From positions 1,598,769-1,662,768 of the forward strand of contig NZ_LT671417.1 in NCBI RefSeq assembly GCF_900128445.1: a stretch of 64,000 nucleotides of DNA, read 5' to 3'. Below, one piece after another: positions 1-9,004 of this stretch (position 1 is its first letter; each line of letters begins with the position of its first letter). Under the pieces are notes generated by a model. It had not been told where the DNA came from. It searched no databases and worked only from the letters and a program-made list of their open reading frames with translations. The DNA is from Thermophilibacter provencensis. Its GTDB lineage: Bacteria; Actinomycetota; Coriobacteriia; Coriobacteriales; Atopobiaceae. A program made the position numbers and the translations under genes.

Positions 1-325
1 GGGCGTGTCCGGCGTGCGGGTCTTCCGCCCGCGGGGGGACGTGCGCTACAACTACGCCTACCTGCCCGTCACGTTTGACGCGCGGGCGTTCGGCGCCACG
101 CGCGACGACGTCTACGCCGCCCTCATGGCCAGTGACATCCACCCGCGCAAGTACTTCTACCCGCTCGTGAGCGACTACGAGTGCTACGAGGGCCGCTTCG
201 ACTCCTCCCAGACGCCCGTCGCCAAGCGCGCGGCAAGCGAGGTGCTCACGCTCCCCATGTACGCGGACCTCGCGCCTGAGGACGTGGACTGGATCTGCGA
301 CATCGTCCTTTCTTGCGGGAGGTAG
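1..325 (+). CDS. DegT/DnrJ/EryC1-type sugar aminotransferase, C-terminal part
   Basis: Only the last ~108 codons are in the window; the reading frame is open from base 2, so the gene starts upstream. The fragment carries the C-terminal small-domain pattern of PLP-dependent nucleotide-sugar aminotransferases: a YNYAYLPV strand, the segment IHPRKYFYPL that contributes to the substrate pocket, and the closing LPMYADLAPEDVDWI helix. The PLP lysine lies outside the window. A glycosyltransferase starts 8 bases after the stop, so it probably belongs to the same operon and makes an amino sugar for the surface glycan. The exact sugar cannot be told. Confidence 0.8.
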   Translation, partial: GVSGVRVFRPRGDVRYNYAYLPVTFDARAFGATRDDVYAALMASDIHPRKYFYPLVSDYECYEGRFDSSQTPVAKRAASEVLTLPMYADLAPEDVDWICDIVLSCGR

Positions 326-332
326 CGGGGGG

Positions 333-1301
333 ATGCAGGGGCCACTTGTCAGCGTTCTCGTCTCCACGTACAACCACGAGGGCTACATCGAGGAGTGCCT
401 GAGGAGCATCCTTTCCCAGAAGGTCAGCTTCGAGTATGAGGTGCTGGTCGGCGAGGACTGCTCCCCAGACGGAACAGCCGAGGTCCTCAGGCGGATTCGC
501 CCGGAGTTCCCCGAAAACTTCCAGTTCATCCTGCGCGAGAAGAACCTCGGTGCCGTGAGGAACGGGGAGGACCTCTACGCCCGGGCGCGAGGGAAGTACC
601 TGGTCGACCTCGAGGGCGATGACTTCTTCCTCTATGAGGGCAAGCTCCAGGCGCAGGTGGACTACCTCGAGTCGCATCCGGAATGCTCCGCCACCTACAC
701 GCACTGTGTGGTGGTTGGGGAGGACTCGGTCCCCAACGGCGAGCGATACCCAGACTGCCCGAGCGAGACGTACGACTTCAGGGACTGCTTCTACAGCCGC
801 CTCCCCGGGCAGAGCGGGACGCTCATGTGCCGGCGGGAGCAGTACGTCGACGCGCGCTCGACCTTCATGGAGATGCGCAAGTTCGATTTCTATCCCGGCG
901 ACAGGAGAAACGCCTTCCTCTTCCTTTGCATGGGGGCAGTCCACGTGTTCTGCGAGCCGTGGTCGGCCTATCGCCACGTGAAGAGGAAGGGGTCGACCAG
1001 CTACTCCTCCACGGTCACGTTTGACGACGCCTATGCCAGGAACGAGATAGGGTATGGGAGGACGCTCGTCGCATACGCAGAGCGATATGCCTCCGAGGAG
1101 GCCCTCCGGTGCGCCAAGATGACCTACTACCGCCTTCTTCTCAAGTGGGGCGCGGACCGCCGGAGCTCCGCACGTCTGCGCGATGCGCTCCGGGAGGTCA
1201 TGCGGGAGCCCTCGGGGAGGCTTGGCTTTCTGCTGGCTCCGCTCAAATGGTATACGGTCCTCGCCCTCCGCAAGCTCCGGGGGGTCCCCGTCGACCTCTA
1301 G
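333..1301 (+). CDS. Family 2 glycosyltransferase
   Basis: 322 residues with a GT-A fold signature at the N-terminus: VSVLVSTYNHEGYIEECLRS, then GEDCSPDGT, and the metal-binding acidic cluster LVDLEGDDFF near residue 100. GT2 enzymes of this layout move a sugar from a nucleotide donor to a lipid-linked glycan at the inner membrane face. No membrane segment is evident. The start is supported by a purine-rich GGGAGGTAGCGGGGGG stretch just upstream that overlaps the end of the aminotransferase gene. The next gene is convergent, ending 13 bases away. Donor and acceptor are unknown. Confidence 0.88.
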   Translation: MQGPLVSVLVSTYNHEGYIEECLRSILSQKVSFEYEVLVGEDCSPDGTAEVLRRIRPEFPENFQFILREKNLGAVRNGEDLYARARGKYLVDLEGDDFFLYEGKLQAQVDYLESHPECSATYTHCVVVGEDSVPNGERYPDCPSETYDFRDCFYSRLPGQSGTLMCRREQYVDARSTFMEMRKFDFYPGDRRNAFLFLCMGAVHVFCEPWSAYRHVKRKGSTSYSSTVTFDDAYARNEIGYGRTLVAYAERYASEEALRCAKMTYYRLLLKWGADRRSSARLRDALREVMREPSGRLGFLLAPLKWYTVLALRKLRGVPVDL

Positions 1302-1314
1302 GCCTTGGCGGCGC

Positions 1315-2364
1315 CTACCACTTGATGTCTATTCCCAGCCTGGAAATGAGGAACCGGTATGCGGAGAGGGATACCGGCATGAGGCCGGCACGGTAGAGCC
1401 CCTGCGCAAGCCAGAGCTTCCTGAACGCCCCTCCGGCGTTCCTCACGTACGAGAGGCGAAGATAGGGGGAGCGCGACCATGAGGGGAAGAACTCGTCGAG
1501 ATACCTCGTCATCTCGTCGATGACGCCCCGGATGTCGTTCGTCGGGTCGCAGGAGAGCCTGAAGACGAACGAGACCCCTAAGTGGAGAAACGCCATGAGG
1601 TCGAGCATGGGGAGAAGCTCGGGGCGGCCAGCCTCGTAGTGCCGCCTTATCTCAAGGAAGGCGTCCAGGACTGGCCTCACCTGCGCCATGCCCATGGAGT
1701 TCATGGCGGAGTCCGATCGGACCATGTAATGGACGAGCGGCCTCGGGGCAAATGCGACGACGCCCCTCATGTCGAGGTAAGCGAGGAGGTGGAAGGCGAC
1801 GTCCTCGGCCACGGAGGGAGGGTTGTCCAGGTCTCGCATGGACTTGAGCACGCTGGCCCTGAAGCACTTGTTCCACGGGGCGGTGTTGAGGCCCACAAGG
1901 CGGCCCGGGTCGCGTTCTATGCTGAAGGAGGGGGAGGCCCCACAGAGCTCGCGGGAGAGGACCCTGCCGGTTCCCAGCTCCGTGCGCTCAAAACCACAGA
2001 CGGCAATGTCCGCGTCTGCGGTGCGCGCGGTCTGATAGAGCGTCTCGGCAAGGTCTGGCTCCGCGTAGTCGTCACCATCGAGAAAGCCGATGTACTCGCC
2101 GCGCGCCACGGCTATGCCGTCCCAGCGCCCCCTCCAGGTGCCCTCGTTCTCCTTGTCGATGACGACGATCTTGTCGCTATGACGCCGCTGATACTCCCTG
2201 AGGATGCCTAGGCAGTTGTCGGGTGATCCGTCGTTAATGCATATGATTTCGATTTGGTCGAGCGTCTGGGCAAGGAGGGAGTCAAGGCACTTCGGGAGGT
2301 ACCTCTCGACCTTGTAACAGGGGACGATGAAGCTCAAGAGGATATCCTGCCCTGGTGCGGTCAC
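1315..2364 (-). CDS. Family 2 glycosyltransferase
   Basis: The frame is open to 2538, but the first 58 codons look non-coding and overlap the divergent gene. A GTG at 2364 preceded by GGAG fits better and gives 349 residues. The GT-A core follows directly: LSFIVPCYKVERYLPKCLDS, ICINDGSPDN, and the acceptor/metal motif FLDGDDYAEPD near residue 100. The longer C-terminal half resembles glycosyltransferases that carry a helical extension. It is transcribed divergently from the GT2 gene at 2448 across an 83-bp gap that must hold both promoters. Substrates are not predictable. Confidence 0.85.
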   Translation of the reverse strand: MTAPGQDILLSFIVPCYKVERYLPKCLDSLLAQTLDQIEIICINDGSPDNCLGILREYQRRHSDKIVVIDKENEGTWRGRWDGIAVARGEYIGFLDGDDYAEPDLAETLYQTARTADADIAVCGFERTELGTGRVLSRELCGASPSFSIERDPGRLVGLNTAPWNKCFRASVLKSMRDLDNPPSVAEDVAFHLLAYLDMRGVVAFAPRPLVHYMVRSDSAMNSMGMAQVRPVLDAFLEIRRHYEAGRPELLPMLDLMAFLHLGVSFVFRLSCDPTNDIRGVIDEMTRYLDEFFPSWSRSPYLRLSYVRNAGGAFRKLWLAQGLYRAGLMPVSLSAYRFLISRLGIDIKW

Positions 2365-2447
2365 GTTGGTCTCCAGTCGATTTGCCCATATGCCAAGCCG
2401 TTTTGGATAAGATGGGAAGGCACGGTCGTTCGTCTGGGAGATTTTAC

Positions 2448-3353
2448 ATGAAACAGGTCCACCCCATTGTCGCGGTGATAATGTCCACCTACAACGGAGC
2501 CCGATTCCTCGTCGAGCAGATTGAGAGTGTGCTTGCACAGAGTGACGTCCAAGTGAGGCTCTACGTGAGGGATGATGGCTCCACCGATGAGACGCTGCAA
2601 ATTCTCGAGGGGTTCGAGCGCGAGGGAAGGCTGACGCTCGAGCGTGGCGAGAACATGGGCGTCGTCCCCTCGTTCATCCGTGCGCTCTCCATGGTCCCCT
2701 CGGACATCGAGTTCATTGCTCTCTGTGACCAGGATGATGTCTGGCATAGGGACAAGCTCACGCGTGCGGTGCGCGAGCTCAGTAAGAGGGGCCAGGATGT
2801 CCCCCTCCTCTATTGCAGCGAGTACATGTTCTGCGATTCTGACATGCAGCCTCTTGGGAGGTCCCACCTCAACCGTATCGGGGTTAATTTTGAGACGCTT
2901 CTCTACGAGACGATGGTGTCAGGGAACACCACCGTCATCAACAGGAGACTAGCGGAGCTGGCGATTGCCGCGGGGTCAGAGGGCGTCTACGGTCACGACT
3001 GGTGGCTGGGCCTCATCGCTGCGGGACTGGGAGAGCTCATATTCGACGACTTCATCTCCCTCGATTATCGTCGCACGGGGGGCACGGTCAGCCCTACGGG
3101 GGCATCGCCCGTCACGCTCCTGCTCTATCGGGTAAGGAAGTTTCTTGCCGGGGGGGACCTCGTGAAGATTACCGGGCAGCTGCAACGATATTACCAGTGC
3201 TTTGGGGGGGATCTGCCCGAAGAAAGAAGGAGACTGATTGAGCGCTTCCTGCAGGGCGGCCGCCTCCGCAAGGCGCTCGCCCCGGTTCGTCTCCGTCAGA
3301 AGCCCTTGGAGGAAGTCGCCCTCAGGGTCCTCTTCCTGGCCGGGGCCATCTAG
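2448..3353 (+). CDS. Family 2 glycosyltransferase, rhamnosyltransferase-like
   Basis: 301 residues from the ATG at 2448, which has a CTGGGAG ribosome site; the upstream in-frame ATG at 2355 lies inside the divergent gene's start region and was not used. The motifs are IVAVIMSTYNGARFLVEQI, DDGSTDETL and the tell-tale ALCDQDDVWHRDKL near residue 95. The CDQDDVW signature is typical of GT2 enzymes annotated as rhamnosyl- or alpha-1,3-sugar transferases in capsule and rhamnan loci. It probably acts at the cytoplasmic membrane face. The rhamnose assignment is inference from the motif only. Confidence 0.86.
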   Translation: MKQVHPIVAVIMSTYNGARFLVEQIESVLAQSDVQVRLYVRDDGSTDETLQILEGFEREGRLTLERGENMGVVPSFIRALSMVPSDIEFIALCDQDDVWHRDKLTRAVRELSKRGQDVPLLYCSEYMFCDSDMQPLGRSHLNRIGVNFETLLYETMVSGNTTVINRRLAELAIAAGSEGVYGHDWWLGLIAAGLGELIFDDFISLDYRRTGGTVSPTGASPVTLLLYRVRKFLAGGDLVKITGQLQRYYQCFGGDLPEERRRLIERFLQGGRLRKALAPVRLRQKPLEEVALRVLFLAGAI

Positions 3354-3365
3354 GGAGTGCCTATC

Positions 3366-3710
3366 TCACCTCTCGTCCTTCTCGTGCTGCGAGAGGGCGA
3401 TTTCCTGGGTGAGCTCATTGACCTTGCTTTTGAGGCGTGAGATCTCAGCGGAGTTGGAGAACACCTTCCACAGAAGCAGGACGATAATGGCCAGGTAGAC
3501 GAAGTTGCTGGCAGACATGAAGCCGAGCGCGTACGCCAGGCTGATGGCAATTCCCGGGAAGAGGGCGAGAAGCACAAAGATCGCCGCGAGCACGACCCAG
3601 AACACGGCGTCCTCGACGAGGATCTTCTCCTTCTTGACCTTGCGGCCAACGAGGGCGAGCGCGGCAACGGCTCCGAGGACGAGAAGAACGCGGAGATAGA
3701 CGGGAAGCAT
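3366..3710 (-). CDS. DUF2304 small membrane protein
   Basis: 114 residues starting at the ATG at 3710 behind an AAGGTAGG ribosome site; the longer frame to 3752 overlaps the upstream gene. The layout is that of DUF2304: a short N-terminal hydrophobic helix, a basic loop (GRKVKKEK), two further membrane helices around ALFPGIAISLAYALGF and NFVYLAIIVLLLW, and a C-terminal charged coil. It lies 5 bases downstream of a dolichol-phosphate-mannose-synthase-like GT2 gene. This pairing recurs at 18252-19351, so the protein is probably the membrane partner of that enzyme. Its molecular function is not established. Confidence 0.82.
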   Translation of the reverse strand: MLPVYLRVLLVLGAVAALALVGRKVKKEKILVEDAVFWVVLAAIFVLLALFPGIAISLAYALGFMSASNFVYLAIIVLLLWKVFSNSAEISRLKSKVNELTQEIALSQHEKDER

Positions 3711-3715
3711 CGGAC

Positions 3716-4396
3716 CTACCTTAGTACGCAGGACATGATGATGGAGAGGCACGTTCTCGCCATGTACCCGATGGCGTTGCCCATGTTGAGGTAGCTCTCG
3801 CCACCCTGCCTCTCCTGCATCTGGGCCGGCACCTCAATCACCTTGAACCCCTTGCGGGCGGCGAGCGCGATGGTGTCGGGCTCGGGGGCGCAGTCGAAGG
3901 AGGTAGCAAACCGGTCGATCATGCGCGAGCTGTACATGCGCATCCCCGAGGTCGGGTCGGTGATCGTTGTGTGGGCGGTCATTCGTATAAGCAGCGAGAT
4001 AATCTTGGACCCAACGCCGCGCAGGCCGCCGACCTTTTCGCCGCTCAGAACGCGCGAGGCTATGACAATGTCTGCTCCCTCGCGCTCAAGGGACTCGGCC
4101 ATCGTGGGTATGAAGGAGGGCAGGTGCTGGCCATCGGCGTCGTACTGCACTGCCGCGTCGTAGCCGTTTCTCTGGGCATACTTCATGCCCGCCTTGAAAC
4201 CTGAGGTGAGACCGGTGTTCACGGGGAGGTTGATTCCGTTGAAGCCGCGATCGTAGATAATCTCAGCCGTGCGGTCGCTCGACCCGTCGTTGACAATCAC
4301 GTAGTCGACGTCAGGGCACGTTGCTCTGAGCGCCTCGACCGTCTTCTCGAGGCAGGCTTCTTCGTTATAGGCGGGAATGATGGCAAGTACCTTCAT
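3716..4396 (-). CDS. DPM1-like family 2 glycosyltransferase
   Basis: 226 residues, the length of a soluble polyprenyl-phosphate sugar synthase without its own membrane anchor. Motifs are VLAIIPAYNEEACLEKTVEAL, VIVNDGSSDRT, AVQYDADGQH (the metal-binding DxD at about residue 87) and DPTSGMRMYSSRMI. Such enzymes transfer a sugar from a nucleotide donor to undecaprenyl phosphate, giving a lipid-linked donor that is flipped outward. The DUF2304 gene follows after 5 bases. The substrate sugar is unknown. The gene is transcribed away from the wall-protein gene at 4590. Confidence 0.88.
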   Translation of the reverse strand: MKVLAIIPAYNEEACLEKTVEALRATCPDVDYVIVNDGSSDRTAEIIYDRGFNGINLPVNTGLTSGFKAGMKYAQRNGYDAAVQYDADGQHLPSFIPTMAESLEREGADIVIASRVLSGEKVGGLRGVGSKIISLLIRMTAHTTITDPTSGMRMYSSRMIDRFATSFDCAPEPDTIALAARKGFKVIEVPAQMQERQGGESYLNMGNAIGYMARTCLSIIMSCVLR

Positions 4397-4589
4397 GTGT
4401 CGTCTTTCGATGGTTGTACAGTACTGCGTAGTCTAGCATGCCGAGGCTATGGTGGGATCGGGGGCGGTGTCCATCCGGTATGGGCGAGCGTGCCTGTCCT
4501 GTGAAGAAGTCCTCATTAGGCTATGATAAACAAGATTCTACATACTCTGCATGGTCTATTCTTTGATGGGTTTCCTCAGGGAGTGACGA

Positions 4590-5942
4590 ATGAAATTGAG
4601 GCGTGGTTCCGTTGCAGTGATGGCAGTTACCCTGGCTCTCTCGTTCGGGGCAGCCATGCTTGTCTTTCCCGGCTCTGCTGTAGCCGCTGACGCACAATCA
4701 GATCTTGCTACGGCGGCTGGGAGACTCGAGGAACTGGGCAGCCAGCTTGCAGACCTGCAGAGCCAACTTGCAGTCGCAACCGCCGACTCCGAGGAGCTCG
4801 ATGCCGCGGCAGATGCCAAGGGCGAGGAGGTCGTCGCCGCCCAGGAGGAGCTGTCGGCGCGTCAGGCGGACCTCTCAGAGGACATGCGGTACAACTACAA
4901 AGTGGGATCCTCCTCGATTCTCGAGTTCCTGTTGAGCTCGAGCAGCTTCGAAGATTTCGTCAACAGGACCTATTACGCGGAGAAGATTCTCAGTGACCAA
5001 GCCGAGAAGATCGATTCGGTCAAGTCGGCGGCAGACCGACTCGCTCAGGAGCAGAGGGAGCTCGAGGGTAGACAGGCAGAGCAGCAGGCAAAGGTCGACG
5101 AGCTGATGGCGCTTGTGGAGGAGTATCAGGGAACGGTCGACGAGGCGGCTGCGGTGTATAACTCCCTTGATGAGCAGGCCCGCGCAGAGCTTGTGTCTGA
5201 GCAGGCTCAGAACGAGAACATTGCCACCGCCGTCGAGGCCGCCGAGTCCTCCAGTGCGGACGCGGAGGACCTGAAGCAGGCGGACGCCGATCGTGAGGAC
5301 ACGAAGGAGCCCGAGCCGTCTGAGGGTGGTGAGGGTCAGGACGGTGGGAGCGTAACGAACCCTGGCGACTCCGGGCAAGTGGACAGTGACCCCAACTACA
5401 GCGACGGGCCCCTTACGGGGACCCGGACGCGTGATCCCTATCTCGACACGGTCACGTGGGCGGGTGATACCGAATATATCAACGCCCTCGCCTCAAGAGC
5501 CGCAAGCATCGGAAGTAGCACGAGTTATTTCATAGCATTTGACAACGAGCTTTGCCGCTTCATCGTATTCCAGCGCTCAGGTGGGAGCTGGCAGGCCGTG
5601 AAGCTGTGGAACTGCAATGGTGCCAAAAACACCTACTCGGGCGTCTGGACCGTCGTCCACAAGAAAATTTGCAACTGGGCAGATGAGTACTTTGGGAAGG
5701 GGCTCAACGACTGGTCGACCTGCTATATCGAGTCCTATTCCAGTGACAGCTACGGATACCTCCGATACGTGCCCGGAAAGGGGTATGAGGACTGCGCCGC
5801 CGTGCATTCCACCGGTGAGACAACGACCGGATGGTCGAACCGCGGGTGCGCCGGTCTTCAGTGGGGGAGTGCCAAGTGGGTTTATGACAACATTCCCATT
5901 GGCACGACGCTCTGGGAGTTCCGGTATAGCGACGTTTTCTAG
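4590..5942 (+). CDS. Secreted coiled-coil protein with degenerate YkuD (L,D-transpeptidase) domain
   Basis: 450 residues. A signal peptide (residues 1 to about 33, ending GSAVAADA) is followed by a long Gln/Glu/Ala-rich coiled coil (about 37-215) like the N-terminus of PcsB/CwlO-type wall hydrolases, including the hinge SSSILEFLLSSSSFEDFV. An acidic linker follows, and from about residue 297 a YkuD-like domain that aligns with the C-terminus of the protein at 6098. The upstream HST histidine and the Cys of the RGCAGL segment are kept, but the usual SHGC-x-R signature reads SNRGCAGL, so the histidine next to the Gly-Cys is Arg. It may cross-link peptidoglycan or be a non-catalytic paralogue. 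Confidence 0.75.
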   Translation: MKLRRGSVAVMAVTLALSFGAAMLVFPGSAVAADAQSDLATAAGRLEELGSQLADLQSQLAVATADSEELDAAADAKGEEVVAAQEELSARQADLSEDMRYNYKVGSSSILEFLLSSSSFEDFVNRTYYAEKILSDQAEKIDSVKSAADRLAQEQRELEGRQAEQQAKVDELMALVEEYQGTVDEAAAVYNSLDEQARAELVSEQAQNENIATAVEAAESSSADAEDLKQADADREDTKEPEPSEGGEGQDGGSVTNPGDSGQVDSDPNYSDGPLTGTRTRDPYLDTVTWAGDTEYINALASRAASIGSSTSYFIAFDNELCRFIVFQRSGGSWQAVKLWNCNGAKNTYSGVWTVVHKKICNWADEYFGKGLNDWSTCYIESYSSDSYGYLRYVPGKGYEDCAAVHSTGETTTGWSNRGCAGLQWGSAKWVYDNIPIGTTLWEFRYSDVF

Positions 5943-5993
5943 TCCGATTCGAGTTTGATGAAAAGGCGCATCATTGGGTAGTTGAATATGGGC

Positions 5994-5999
5994 TATAAT
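5994..5999 (+). promoter_or_regulatory. Probable -10 box for the wall-binding transpeptidase gene
   Basis: TATAAT is a perfect match to the bacterial -10 consensus in a locally AT-rich gap. It would place the transcription start near 6006 and leave a leader of about 90 bases before the ATG at 6098. No good -35 element is visible at the right distance, so the call rests on the -10 alone. Confidence 0.4.
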
Positions 6000-6097
6000 G
6001 CTCATGGCTTTACCCCGTAAACGAAACCTAAACGACAGCCAGGGGTCGAAGGGATTATTCGTGTGCCTAACAGGTGCGTGAGGGGATGGAGCTTGCA

Positions 6098-8881
6098 ATG
6101 CCTATGAACAAGAAGCCCTGCGTTGTCGCCGGCCTCATGGCGACGCTAGGACTTGGTGCGACACTTGTCGCCGTGCCATCTGTCGCGCTGGCGGATGAGG
6201 TTGCCCCAAATGCCCCACTGTCTGGGCACGAGGTCCTCGCCGAGGATGAGGCCGGTAGAGATCTTGTTACCTTGCCCGGGACGGATTCCTCTGTAGGCGC
6301 TGAGGTGCCTGATGAGGCCGATGGCGTGACTGTCGACGAGGACACCCCGGATGTCGTAGAGCCCTCGGACCCCGTCTTGGATACTGATGAAACTGAGGGC
6401 ACGCTCCAGGAGGGGTCGGATGCGCTTGGCCCTGACGCGAACTCTCCTGCCGAGAATGGGGCCATCGCCCCCACCGACCCGACTGTCGCAACCGATACAG
6501 ACCTCGTCGAAGAAGACTCTTCCTCAGCGATTGTGGCCGACGATGTCCTCGATGCTTCCGAGACTCCTTCCTCTGATGCTTCGGACGTTGACGTCGAGCT
6601 TCCCAAGGTCGGCTGGGACGGGGACTTCTACTGGGATGGCACCACCAACGAGGACGGGACGGCGAGGGAGTACACCGGCTGGGTGGTCGACGACCATGAG
6701 GGCCAGGGGCTCCAGCGCTACTGGGTGAAGGAAGGCAAGAAGTTCACCGGTGGCGTGTTCGAGATTGGCGACGGCACCTTTGGCTATGCCCTCAGCAGCT
6801 GGGTGCTGCGTGAATCGAAGTGGGTTGGTGACCTCCTTTATATTGCCAATAACGATGGCGTTCTACTTACGGATGGATGGCACGTCGGCGACTTTGGTGA
6901 CGGACAGCAGCGATACTATGTTGAGAGCGACTCCCACGCGATTCGTAGGGGCTATTCCGACTCTACCGAAAATGGCGGTTGGGCGCACTACACCACCGAC
7001 GCAGGCTACGTGCTGCGCGGCGCGGGGCGCGGCTCCGACGACGGCCACATGTACTACGCCGACAACGACGGGCGCCTCTACACCTCCGGGTGGCTCGTGA
7101 CCGACGACTTCGGCCAGGGCCTCCAGCGCTACTGGTTCGAGGGCGACAGGGTCGCCTCCGTGGGCGTCCACCAGACGGGCGCCTCCTCTTGGACCTACGT
7201 CACCTCCGAGGGCTACGTCCTGCGCGGGCACCTTCCCGTGGGCAACCTCGTCTACCTCGCCGACAACGACGGCAACCTCGCCGGGGGCGCCGCTGGCGGC
7301 TGGGTCGTCTCCGACGACTTCGGCCAGGGCCTCCAGCGCTACTGGATCGACGCCGGGAAGCACGCGGCCGTCGTGGGCTACGACAACGGCTCAAAGGGCG
7401 CCGGCAACTGGGCGCACTACACCACCGACGCGGGCTACGTGCTGCGCGGCGCGGGGCGCGGCTCCGACGACGGCCACATGTACTACGCCGACAACGACGG
7501 GCGCCTCTACACCTCCGGGTGGCTCGTGACCGACGACTTCGGCCAGGGCCTCCAGCGCTACTGGTTCGAGGGCGACAGGGTCGCCTCCGTGGGCGTCCAC
7601 CAGACGGGCGCCTCCTCTTGGACCTACGTCACCTCCGAGGGCTACGTCCTGCGCGGGCACCTTCCCGTGGGCAACCTCGTCTACCTCGCCGACAACGACG
7701 GCAACCTCGCCGGGGGCGCCGCTGGCGGCTGGGTCGTCTCCGACGACTTCGGCCAGGGCCTCCAGCGCTACTGGATCGACGCCGGGAAGCACGCGGCCGT
7801 CGTGGGCTACGACAACGGCTCAAAGGGCGCCGGCAACTGGGCGCACTACACCACCGACGCGGGCTACGTGCTGCGCGGTAGTAAGTTAATGGCTAACGGC
7901 TATCTCCTTGCGGACAATGATGGCAAGATTGCTACCGTTGCCGGTGAGTCCGGTTTTGTGGTCTCCTCTGAGTTTGGGAATGGCCTGCAGAGGTATTTCC
8001 TCAAAAAGATTGATGGCGTTTACTACGCTCAGACTGGGCGCATCGATTATGGCGGTAGCCACTATTATGGGCTTAAGAACGTCGGCTATGTTCTCAGGGG
8101 CAAGTTGCGGTATGGTAATGGGATGCTTCTTGCGGACAACGATGGCGTGCTCGCCTGGACCGAGGGCTGGCTCGTTACGGATAAGTACGACGGGTCGATG
8201 CAGCGCTATCGTATCGACAGCGCTCCGGGCGATGGGTTGATGGGAGCCCGTATCGGTTTCTTCACGCTCGACGGGAATGACTACTACGGGCGTGACAATG
8301 AAGGCTATGTTGTGCGTGGCCTGTACATCGCCCCGTCTGGGAATGTGTACTATGGCAACAACGACGGAGTTCTCGAAGATGTCCCCGTCTCTCAGGTTGC
8401 CCTGAATCTCTGGGCGCGCATCAAGGACGTTTACAGTGCCACCCAGTACCTCATTGCCGTTGACTGCGAGAACTGTCACACCGTCGTCTTCCAGGGTAGC
8501 GCCGGCAACTGGAAGCCCATCTTCGACTGGCTCTGCGGCGTCGGGCTTCCCCAGTACAACGGTGGCCAGGGAACCATTCGCGGAACCTATACGATTGGCG
8601 GGGACGGCGCCTACTGCAACTGGACGAGCGACCCCGACTACTCCGAGTATGGCAACCCCTACGACTACCAGACGCGCTACTTCGCCAAGGATGACATCAA
8701 GTGGTACACCAACTTCTGCCTTGACCTTGGTTTCCACTCCACGATTGGCTGGGATGGCGGGTACAGCGACCCCAACCAAATCGGGAAGAAGATTTCCCAC
8801 GGCTGCATTCGCCTGCTCGAGGAGAATGCAAAGTGGATCTACTTTAACGCCTCGTATGGGACTACGGTCGTCACCATCTAG
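6098..8881 (+). CDS. Wall-binding-repeat protein with C-terminal YkuD L,D-transpeptidase
   Basis: 927 residues from the ATG at 6098 (GGAG six bases upstream); in-frame starts at 6074 and 6086 have poorly placed ribosome sites. Order: signal peptide ending VALADE (about 1-34), an Asp/Glu/Ser/Thr-rich linker to about residue 170, about ten wall-binding repeats (GW-V-T-D...G-LQRYW and Y-ADNDG-L), then a YkuD domain from about 767 with the full signature SHGCIRLLEEN near residue 900. YkuD enzymes make 3-3 peptidoglycan cross-links through the active Cys. Residues encoded by 6982-7839 are a 143-residue module present twice in tandem with almost identical DNA, followed by a short third start. A strong hairpin follows the stop. 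Confidence 0.88.
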   Translation: MPMNKKPCVVAGLMATLGLGATLVAVPSVALADEVAPNAPLSGHEVLAEDEAGRDLVTLPGTDSSVGAEVPDEADGVTVDEDTPDVVEPSDPVLDTDETEGTLQEGSDALGPDANSPAENGAIAPTDPTVATDTDLVEEDSSSAIVADDVLDASETPSSDASDVDVELPKVGWDGDFYWDGTTNEDGTAREYTGWVVDDHEGQGLQRYWVKEGKKFTGGVFEIGDGTFGYALSSWVLRESKWVGDLLYIANNDGVLLTDGWHVGDFGDGQQRYYVESDSHAIRRGYSDSTENGGWAHYTTDAGYVLRGAGRGSDDGHMYYADNDGRLYTSGWLVTDDFGQGLQRYWFEGDRVASVGVHQTGASSWTYVTSEGYVLRGHLPVGNLVYLADNDGNLAGGAAGGWVVSDDFGQGLQRYWIDAGKHAAVVGYDNGSKGAGNWAHYTTDAGYVLRGAGRGSDDGHMYYADNDGRLYTSGWLVTDDFGQGLQRYWFEGDRVASVGVHQTGASSWTYVTSEGYVLRGHLPVGNLVYLADNDGNLAGGAAGGWVVSDDFGQGLQRYWIDAGKHAAVVGYDNGSKGAGNWAHYTTDAGYVLRGSKLMANGYLLADNDGKIATVAGESGFVVSSEFGNGLQRYFLKKIDGVYYAQTGRIDYGGSHYYGLKNVGYVLRGKLRYGNGMLLADNDGVLAWTEGWLVTDKYDGSMQRYRIDSAPGDGLMGARIGFFTLDGNDYYGRDNEGYVVRGLYIAPSGNVYYGNNDGVLEDVPVSQVALNLWARIKDVYSATQYLIAVDCENCHTVVFQGSAGNWKPIFDWLCGVGLPQYNGGQGTIRGTYTIGGDGAYCNWTSDPDYSEYGNPYDYQTRYFAKDDIKWYTNFCLDLGFHSTIGWDGGYSDPNQIGKKISHGCIRLLEENAKWIYFNASYGTTVVTI
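6982..7878 (+). repeat. 429-bp in-frame tandem duplication (2.1 copies)
   Basis: Copy 1 occupies 6982-7410, copy 2 7411-7839, and about 38 bases of a third start run to 7878. By eye the copies are identical except for a synonymous third-base change (GCA/GCG) at the start. Each unit encodes 143 residues holding two wall-binding repeats. The DNA is much more GC-rich than the same gene on either side, with abrupt edges. This points to recent unequal exchange or gene conversion from a GC-rich paralogue. Confidence 0.95.
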
Positions 8882-8902
8882 CCGATGACCTAAGGGCATG
8901 TT

Positions 8903-8943
8903 GGGCGCGCGATGTCCGAGAATGACTTGGACATCGCGCGCCC
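8903..8943 (+). terminator. Hairpin after the transpeptidase gene
   Basis: GGGCGCGCGATGTCC (8903-8917) pairs perfectly with GGACATCGCGCGCCC (8929-8943) around an 11-base loop. It sits 21 bases after the stop codon. The following T-tract is poor (TTCCATATGG), so it may work as a terminator with weak release or as an mRNA-stabilising stem. It also lies just upstream of the next operon. Confidence 0.7.
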
Positions 8944-9004
8944 TTCCATATGGTTTAAAATGCTAAAGGTCGTTTCGCCTGTTTTTCTGGAGGTCTTCAA
9001 AGCC

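Noticed and set aside
6982-7839. Direct repeats considered as a possible CRISPR array
   Set aside because: The unit is 429 bp, in frame, and codes for a protein module; there are no spacers.
6979-7881. Long Arg-rich frame in another phase and its antisense frames
   Set aside because: They are shadows of the GC-rich tandem duplication; composition is not protein-like, and the wall-binding frame explains the DNA.
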